Shown: one piece after another, positions 56,598 to 64,000 of the stretch
Numbering within the stretch: position 1 is the stretch's first letter
Layout: each line of letters opens with the position of its first letter
Source of the DNA: Carex sylvatica
Lineage: Eukaryota; Streptophyta; Magnoliopsida; Poales; Cyperaceae
Direction: 5' to 3'
Assembly: GCA_964058845.1 (NCBI GenBank)
Contig: CAXKVR010000048.1
Span: 1-64,000 of the forward strand
DNA length: 64,000 bases
Position numbers and translations under genes: made by a program
The notes under the pieces: generated by a model
The model's input: only the letters and a program-made list of their open reading frames with translations
Database searches by the model: none
Told to the model about the DNA's origin: nothing

Positions 56598-59444
56598 CTA
56601 AAATTTAGGCCGAATCTCTATACCCTGTACAAAGAGGCCTCTCTTGTAATGCCTTCCTTTGGTCTCCATAAAATTCATCTCAACCTCACCATCCTCTCCT
56701 TCATTGTTATAGAACTCGCCCAGTTCTACCTCCATCCATCCATCATCCCTTAGACAGGGTAACTTTGTGATATCCCTCTCATCATCATAATTATCATTAT
56801 CCTCATCTTCTAGATAAGGAAGGGTCAATACGCCACGCCACCTTAGAAAGTTCCGGAACATTATAGTGTTCCTGCATGTCTCATCCCTATCTGCGATAGA
56901 CACAGTGTGGCTCGATATGTGTTCTCCTACGATGACAGAAGTTTCTTGTGGCTGGAAACTGAAACTGCGGCTTCCATTTTTATTAACTTTGTAAATTAAG
57001 TAGGCTGCATATCTGGTTTTACCAGAAAGAAGTTTCCTTTGGATCTTGCCACGTATTTCAAGCCAGTATACATTTATGAGTTCAGCAACCTCTGAGAACC
57101 TAAATAAAAACGGACGGTGCTTGTCAGAAATATAAATAAATCCCCCCCAACACACACCCAACATCCCTTTAAATAAGTTTGCACAATGTACTGTACCCAC
57201 TTCGCAGGGATATAAATGGCATCCTGTGTTTCCTCAAGGTTATAAGGTGAATTAATATAAATGATAAGATTAACTTTATTAATGGCCCTCAAAATATCAC
57301 TAATTTCCCTTGATCACTGAACTTAATGCCCATTTTGATCCTAAAAATTCTCCAATTGGCAAAAATTTGGTGGATTTGATCCAAAGGGAAGACAGAGATC
57401 AACATTGTTGTATATATTGCCTATCACTATAGCATTCATATGAGCACGTTAAAACAGCATGATACATTTTGGCTAGACATTAACTTCCATTTTGTTCATA
57501 CCATTTTCATTGATGTTCTGGCAAGGGTTTTTATGTGGACCTGATACACACTAGCCAAGTCATGGAGGCTGACACTCATGCGCATGTGCATGCTGAATGA
57601 TAATGCCAATTCAAAGCTGACTTATCTTTAAAAGTCAAAGTAGTATTCTACTATAATAGAATAGTAATTTTAACCATCTAGCTGTTCAAGAAAGCAAAAA
57701 TACTAGAAGTCTAAATGGATAAGACGAGTTTTATTATTGTTTTGTGCAAAGTGATAATTTGTGGTTCATTGGTAGCCCTTCAATCCAAGATTCCAGAATC
57801 CCAGTTTTGTTTTGTCTACTTAGAAATAAAGTTACAGAAATAGAAAGTATTCCAAGCCATATCAAATTTGTGATATTCCACCAAATACTGACTAAATTCA
57901 GATTACTGCCATAATTAGCTAATACAACAGAAAAGAATGGAACTTTTTATTTTATATTTTCATGATGCTTTTATTTATTTTGAACAGAAGTTGCAAAGTG
58001 GAGGTTATTAATAGCTGCAAAACAGGTTGGGTGGGTTAGAGTGGGTCAAATCTGTGGTTCGGATTTCATCTTCGGTCCAATTTTAGGTCCCAACTCATTT
58101 CCGTCAGGTCACATTACATTTATAAGTTCTGTACATTGTAGTCAGATGCCACTTGTAAAGATTTTGGTCAACTTAGGCCAGTTTGAGGTTAGCTTTCAAA
58201 TTGCTTCATATGCTGATATGGTGGACTTCATATTAAATCTGATCACAGTCAGTTTGGGTAAATATTAGACGGGGCATGCTAACTCTCGCCCAGCGCAAAA
58301 TAGCCCTGTGTGAAAAATTCATTTCCATCTTAGATTTAGGCCATGTCAGGTTCTGAGACAGTTTGTATTCAGGTTAACTGATGTTTCTGGAATTCTATCA
58401 AATAGTCTCCCATACAAACTCTCTAATGGATAACAAGGGAATATACTTTTGCCTGATAATTGCTAAAAGAGGAATAAATAAAGACCTTTCTTTTAATTGG
58501 TTATGAAGTTTGTTACCTTTCTAAAACAAGTTAATTGATATTTAGGAAGTAGGTTTCAAGTCATTAACAATGAATGCTATTTAACATCATGTGTGTATAG
58601 TATACTTACAAAACTTCAAATATTTAGGTAATATGATCAATGAAGTTAAATAGTAGATAAGAAAAGATACCATGAGTTGGGAATGTCTAATTAGTAACCA
58701 AAAACTGTAATTGAACATACTATTTTAAATTTTGAATAATCCTAGTTGATTGAAAAGCACAATTTATACCTTGAATCTGGGAGAGAGATCCATCTCCAGT
58801 ATTGAGGAGTATCTCCCCATACAATAGAAAGCGTTCTTGCTGACAGCATATAGCACCTTGCCCCACTGGACTTCTCCAGTCCGAAGCTCTAAAATTGCAA
58901 ATCATAGTATACGTGTCAACTACTCAACCACAAGCTGGGCTTCCAAACCATGCTAATAAAGTAAACCTCAAACTCACAAAATAAATACGATGTTTTAAGA
59001 TTCTATACGGAATTTGTACAATATTTCAGCTAATGTCCCAATTTCAAAAATCAAATATCTTCTGCCTTAAATCGAGCAATTTCATAATTTAGATGTTTAT
59101 TTCAATTTTGAAAACAATAAAAAGGGAGGCAAATTACTATAAGCACATACCATCTTGCCACGATCGATCAATATATGTCTACCAGAGAGGAGGAAAAAAA
59201 GCTCCCGCTTGGAAGTGTATCTGACAGGATGAACGGCGCGAGAAAGGAGGGAGAGATAATCGGACGGTAGGAACCGAGCCCAGACGATGTCCGACTCCGC
59301 CGCCGATCGGAAGGTAGACGACACAGCCGACAACCAACACGCGTCCCGAGGTGACGTCAGTGACACCATTATCGCTACGCACTCCTCTGGTAGATTCACA
59401 CTGTCGCTTCCGACCCTGCTGTTCTCTTCTTTGTTGCTCTCCAT
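56598..59444 (-). CDS. F-box protein PP2-B type (F-box + phloem protein 2 domain)
   Basis: Three - strand exons, in coding order 59444-59151, 58888-58770 and 57099-56598, join in frame to 304 aa, normal for PP2-B proteins. The F-box is at residues about 18-62 (LPEECVAIMVSLTSPRDACW, then SAVSSTFRSAAESDIVWARF). The family block SFGLEKSSGARCYMLSARTL and IVWGDTPQYWRW lies in exon 2. The PP2 lectin-like domain follows: RFSEVAELINVYWLEIRGKI, YAAYLIYK, then DDGWMEVELGEFYNNEGEDG and KRGLFVQGIEIRP at the end. It should join SKP1-CUL1 as the substrate receptor of an SCF ubiquitin ligase, with the PP2 domain perhaps recognising glycans; this is inferred from the family. An acidic insert, EDEDNDNYDDERD, lies in the PP2 domain. 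The exon 3 frame is open into the intron, but the splice acceptor and the family match fix its start at 57099. Confidence 0.94.
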
Positions 59445-59602
59445 TTTCCTTTATTCTTCTTCACCTTTCTCCTTCTCTTTCTCTCTATAACTTGTGTTAG
59501 AAATTTTCTTTTTGGGTAACTTGGTGTTAGTTAGAAAAAGAGTAGAGAAGGGGCGGGCAATTGAATTGACTAAAAGCTGCTAGATGCTGACCCAACAGCA
59601 TT
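59445..59602 (-). promoter_or_regulatory. 5' flank of the PP2-B gene
   Basis: CT-rich on the + strand, followed by a MITE starting about 160 bp upstream of the ATG. The 5' UTR/core promoter role is inferred from position. Confidence 0.4.
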
Positions 59603-59797
59603 TCGGATCCTCTGCATTAACTAAAAAAGAAATCTTTTGAGTTAAGATTCGTGCCAATTAAACCCGCACTATTGATGACCCTATGTTTTATGTTTTAGGT
59701 AGGCACCGGATGGACTCCGTTTACAATCGGACGGTCGATATATATTAACTCAAAAGATGCTCTTTTGAGTTAATGCAGACGATGCGGGCTCTGACCG
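59603..59797. mobile_element. Foldback MITE close to the PP2-B promoter
   Basis: A 195-bp element: right end (inverted) CGGTCAGAGCCCGCATCGTC then TGCATTAACTC, left end TCGGATCCTCTGCATTAACT, shortened by a few bases. A perfect 9-bp duplication AACAGCATT lies at 59594-59602 and 59798-59806. It is the best-preserved copy of the family also seen at 38752 and near 17620. Confidence 0.8.
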
Positions 59798-59864
59798 AAC
59801 AGCATTCCCGGTTTTTTTATAGCAAAAATATATTTTTTTTAAAATTTATTTTCTCACCTCATTA

Positions 59865-60003
59865 GCGAAGTCGGATTTCCTGAAGTAACCAAACTTTTAG
59901 TTTAGATCAGAACCGTCCGATCAGAATCTGCACGAATATGGATTCTAATCGGACAGCCAGGAACCAAACTCAAATTTTGAGTTACTTTATGGATCCGGAC
60001 TTT
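59865..60003. repeat. Small foldback repeat
   Basis: The left side GTCGGATTTCCTGAAGTAAC plus GAACCGTCCGATCAGAATC returns inverted as GATTCTAATCGGACAGCC and GTTACTTTATGGATCCGGAC. It resembles the style of the PMP22-promoter MITE. No matching target duplication. Confidence 0.6.
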
Positions 60004-60179
60004 ATTATCTCGCCAACGTCAACACTGACGTGTGAAAATGTTTTTTTTTCTACTCAATTTTGTGCGTATTACTTACTGGATGTGGATATATTTTACTAAG
60101 ATTTGCAAGAAAAATAGAAATCCATATCGCAAGTGAAATTTGAAATTATGAAATCTAATTTTAATGGCATAATGACTTA

Positions 60180-60503
60180 GAGCATCTACATCGCAGCAAG
60201 TCAAATGAGTTTCGAAATAATAATTAATTTTTAAAAAAATTAAGATTTTTAAAGTTTTTAACTCTCACGTCTCTGAAATTAATTTTAAAATTTCTATTAA
60301 GTCACATCAATAATAAATTAAAAATGAAAAATAATTTAAGCCAATTATTAAGCTATAGTGAGTTTATAAACAATTTTTTAATAAAAAATTTTAATGCATA
60401 GTTTCTAAATAAGAAACTCTCACACATTTCTAAAATTAGACTAGAAACTGACATAATATGAAAATCATATTAGTAACTCTTATAATACCAGAAATAAATG
60501 CTC
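60180..60503. mobile_element. MITE, GAGCATCTACA family, PIF/Harbinger-like
   Basis: A 324-bp element, ends GAGCATCTACATCG...ATAAATGCTC, with TTA on both sides (60177-60179 and 60504-60506). Internal blocks match 53329-53620. The 3-bp TTA duplication indicates PIF/Harbinger. Confidence 0.8.
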
Positions 60504-60506
60504 TTA

Positions 60507-60889
60507 GTTCGTTTGAAGAGTATTAAATATTTTTGTTTTAGAAAGAGCTATTTATTTGAAAGAGTAAACTATGGATGATTTTTTTTTCTTTTCTTTTTTA
60601 AGAAAACGAATCTTCCACTATATGAGATAGAAATACAATTATTTGATAATAGTTAGCACCCCTGTAATGCATATATACTATTATTTTACGTTGAAAATAA
60701 TTTGAAAGTAAGGACAACTTAATAATTTCTATTATTCTTAAAATAAAAGAGGGACAGGACACCTGATAATTTTTTTATTTTTGTATTTTGGAATTTTAAA
60801 TAAAATTCAACATTTTAGGTATAATCTATATTACATACATTCTATGTCATAAATATGATTAGATTTAATATATGATTTAGAGTAAAACT
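60507..60889. other. AT-rich spacer
   Basis: Nothing recognised. Confidence 0.35.
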
Positions 60890-61300
60890 AGGGTGTTCTG
60901 ATTCTCAAGTTCACCAAATTCTTTGGTGAACTCAAGTCTAAACTCCATCGAACTTGCTTCAAATGATGAATCCGAATCGTTGAAACCTGTCTACCTGTCT
61001 ACCTTATGAGTGATGTCTACATGTGAAATTTTTAAACATTTGAATTAATTTAGTATAAAGTCAAGTGGTCAAAATTAGAAGGTTAATAAATTAATTTTAA
61101 TGCATTCATTTTTTGAATTTTTTTGACTACTTGACTCTATGCAAAATTAATTTCAAAATTGTAAAATTTAATATGTAGACGCATCATTCATAATGTAGAC
61201 GGGTTTCAACTGTTTGGATTCGTCATTTGAAGTTGATTCGATGGATTTTAGACTTGAGTTCACCAAGGAATTTGATGAACTTAATCAAGTGACTTAAAAT
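60890..61300. mobile_element. Foldback MITE (third copy of the GAGTAAAGCTAGGGTG family)
   Basis: The left end GAGTAAAACTAGGGTGTTCT and AAGTTCACCAAATTCTTTGG, then inverted CCAAGGAATTTGATGAACTT on the right, with ATGAGTGATGTCTACATG and its inverse inside. The right terminus has drifted, so the target duplication cannot be read. A CTACCTGT duplication at about 60990-61003 is private to this copy. Confidence 0.8.
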
Positions 61301-62274
61301 TGATGACCCTTGAATTTTATTGTTTGTTTATCTATATATTTCGTAGAATACCTATTAGTTTTTTTAATTTTTAATTTAATTTTTATTTTCATATATATCA
61401 AAATAATTATTGTAAAAAATTCACCTAAAAAATAAGATATGTATTGAAGAACTGGGGTCTGAAACAAACAGTCAAATTTTGATTGTTTTCTCATCTTCCA
61501 AGTCAACACCCAATCCAACAAAGTCAACGTCATGATGTATCAATAGATGATGATACTATTGTTAAATACAAGTATCAATTATGTTGGTGATTTTAAAAAT
61601 ATTCTAAAATATTCTAAATTATTGGTGATTCTAAATACAAGTATCAATAGATGATGATGATAATCTCTAGGTTGCAAGCAGTGTGAGTCGTGATCATTGT
61701 AAAAATATTCATAATTTATTCATTAATGATTTATTTTTAGTATAATTTTGCATAAATTGATGAATTAATGGATTTTTGTAATTTTTTTCGAATTATTCAA
61801 GGATAACTTGTAAATCTTACGACTTATTAGTTATTAGTGAATCATATCTGAATTATTTGAAAAACAAAATTCATAAAGCTTCAAAATTTTAAATATCGAT
61901 GTACGTTATAAAGAGAGAAAAAGGGCATAATATTGTGTCTAAATGTAAAATTTTAATTTCAATTATTTTTAAATCTCGGATTTATCTTTCTTTGCCCTCG
62001 CATACAATTAGCCATATAGTCATTATTTGTAACCCGAAATTTTTATTCATACCATATTAAAAAAAAAAAAAACCAAAAAACTATGATTTTGGAAGCTTTC
62101 CAAAGACACTCAGACCACCAAGTCAATTTGCGGTTCCAGAAAAGAGGGACCGCCAAATGATCTGATGGACCTGACAAAAGTAGTGTATTATGGTTTATAT
62201 TTTTTTAGAATAATTATATTTATTCTCACAATTCTATCCCTCATCTATCCTCACAACTACAATTTAGGAAGGTG
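61301..62274. other. AT-rich, gene-free
   Basis: Only short direct repeats (CTAAATACAAGTATCAATAGATG and TTAAATACAAGTATCAATTATG, about 61562-61650) were noticed. No gene or RNA. Confidence 0.4.
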
Positions 62275-62282
62275 GTACTATG

Positions 62283-62564
62283 CATAGTGACAAGATTCGC
62301 GTATTATACCTGAATAATTCATTTTTTAGGTGAAGCCGAACCGAACGTTGAATTATTCGGTTGACTGAATTAAACCCGAATAATTCACGAATTTTACGAA
62401 TTTTTCCCGAAATTTTCCCGAAATTTTTTCAGAATAGTTTTTTTTGGTTTTTTTTTGCTCTCTTGCAGGATTGAGATCTCTGATCCGGATAATTCTGAAT
62501 TATTTCCGAATCACAAATTTTTGACCTCGCCGAACCGAACTTGAATAATTCATTTGTCACTATG
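62283..62564. mobile_element. hAT-type MITE, CATAGTGACAA family
   Basis: A 282-bp element, ends CATAGTGACAA...TTGTCACTATG, with a perfect 8-bp duplication GTACTATG (62275-62282 and 62565-62572). The arms carry repeated TGAATAATTC and GCCGAACCGAAC in both orientations. Confidence 0.92.
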
Positions 62565-62572
62565 GTACTATG

Positions 62573-64000
62573 ACCCCATTAATTATTTAAACACTTCTAA
62601 ATTTAAATAGTTCATGCTAAATAAGAAATGTGATAGAGATTGTACTACGATCTCCACTAATTATTTAAACACTTCTAAAATTAGATGGTCCACTTATAGG
62701 TATATATACTTCCGTGCATTGAGATTAATACTTTAAAAAAAAAATTAGTGGTGGAGTTTTTGTAGACTCTAAAGTAGTTATGGAAGTTAAGTGTAGGAAT
62801 AAATGAGGATAGAGGTGCGGAGACAATTATCAGAGTTATTTTTAAAATAATATAAATAAAAATTTCGGAATTGTAAGTTTGGATTAGAGTATGGGTTACC
62901 ACGTTGCAACCATTTCCTATCTAGTAATTATTACAGGAAATACTGCATTCACAGTATAAGGTCATAAAACAGATGCAGCTCACAATTTGTTTTGTGGTAT
63001 TAAAGAATAATATTCCGTGATGAAGAGAATTATATTTTTTTTTTGTAAAATTTGTGAATAATTTGGTTAAAATTGGATCAATCAAATAATTCGTCATTTA
63101 ATTCACTATCACCACAGAAACGTTTAATTCGCGAATTAAATAAGAATTTTGTTACTATGATTTCAAGTTGCAAAACACATCCTTAATTATAACCCTGATC
63201 CAGAAAAATCCTGCCTATTTGAGAAAAAAAAACAAGGCTTCTAGAAATCCATTGAGGTTGGTTTGTTTTGTACACTGTCTCTGGGGTTTCTCTTTCCGTT
63301 TGTCGTGTAAAAACCAAGAAAAAATAAATTTGTGGTGTCAGCATCATATCACTAGAAAGATCAGATGATTATTTAACTCAAATCTAACAGGTCAACTTGA
63401 CCTTACTCAATAAAAATTCATAGTTTAGAAGTGACTAAACTAGCAATGAGAAATAAAAATAGAATTCACATATTTATCAATAAAATGATTGCATTTTGTT
63501 ATTATGTATTTATGCTCATCAAGACAGTTGTTGAGCTTAATTTTTAAAATTTATTGAATCTAAATTATTGAAAGTAACCTACTTTATGAATAATATATTT
63601 TCTAAATATATAAATTTTGAATCTAGCTATTTAGTACAAAATTTGTGTGATACATAGAAAAAAAATTATAAGTTGTTTTAACGCATTCATTTTGTAATAA
63701 TTAAGCAAGTTACAAGAATTAGTCTTTAATTTAGTGACGAAAATATATATATCTTTTTGATGTAGGAGGTCATGAGTTTTTTTTATTGTAATAACAAAAG
63801 TATATAATTTGAAAGCTAGATCTTTGTCTTCTTTCAAAAAATAATTAAGCAAGTTTCACTCAGCCAAAAAGCAAACAAATGGAGCAATGAGCATTTAATA
63901 TGAAAAAAGAAAAATGAGACGGTGATTCGGGGTGAAGGGAGTTTGCAACCCTTCAAAATTTGTGTCTTACGAGTGTTAGCGACTTTATATCTTACTCACA
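62573..64000. other. AT-rich, gene-free to the window edge
   Basis: No gene, RNA or complete transposon seen. 63040-63150 has TTCGCGAATTAAAT / GAATAATTTGG phrases like those in the 62283 element and may be a decayed relative. ATTATTTAAACACTTCTAAA occurs twice (62581 and 62662). Confidence 0.35.

Noticed and set aside
56598..57200. Single-exon 200-codon gene starting in front of the PP2 domain
   Set aside because: The frame continues into an intron; the family match and phase place an acceptor at 57100 and link it to two upstream exons.

Overview
This is a stretch of nuclear chromosome from a flowering plant, almost certainly a eudicot. It is AT-rich, its genes are split by GT-AG introns, and every gene that can be named belongs to a plant family: a plant UNC-13/MUN (DUF810) protein, a RhoGDI, a KRP-type CDK inhibitor, PMP22, a PP2-B F-box protein, and an elongator tRNA-Met with the short intron usual in plants. 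The spaces between genes, and many introns, are packed with MITEs, MULEs, hAT debris, SINEs and LTR remnants. I cannot name the species.

Layout, left to right. 1-1969: last two exons of a + strand gene whose protein seems to end in a CaaX box. 3351-7708: five-exon + strand UNC-13/MUN gene (about 1035 aa). 8457-11862: five-exon - strand RhoGDI (about 231 aa). 11998-16462: transposon nest. A MULE-type element with TIRs of about 280 bp carries, inside its left TIR, a Pack-MULE holding an F-box/LRR gene fragment, and a foldback MITE sits against its right end. 16.5-22 kb: dead hAT element with a decayed transposase (18309-20226). 24004-26576: three-exon - strand KRP/ICK CDK inhibitor (199 aa). 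27-28.3 kb: two foldback MITEs. 28.6-29.8 kb: probable Ty3-type LTR remnant. 29.8-33.25 kb: broken MuDR-like MULE split by the 3' end of a Ty1/copia element. 33.3-39 kb: AT-rich, MITE-bearing and gene-poor. 39371-42601: seven-exon + strand PMP22 (185 aa). 44677-46536: pseudogene of an S1/P1 nuclease. 50661-51017: small conserved-looking - strand gene. 51.5-55.7 kb: run of MITEs. 56132-56217: tRNA-Met. 56598-59444: three-exon - strand PP2-B F-box gene (304 aa). 59.6-64 kb: MITEs and AT-rich DNA.

The genes are ordinary, unlinked plant housekeeping and regulatory genes (vesicle/exocytosis, ROP signalling, cell cycle, peroxisome, ubiquitin ligase) and do not form a pathway. All exon joins given here keep the reading frame. 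The interest lies in the mobile DNA. At least eight non-autonomous elements show 9-bp target duplications (Mutator type) and at least six show 8-bp duplications (hAT type), many of them inside introns or next to promoters. I found no gene cluster resembling a new defence or biosynthetic system. The most unusual items are the nested Pack-MULE next to the RhoGDI promoter, a hAT MITE family carrying an internal tRNA-like segment, a SINE that joins a 5S-rRNA-like head to an angiosperm SINE tail, and foldback families that share internal architecture but differ at their ends.
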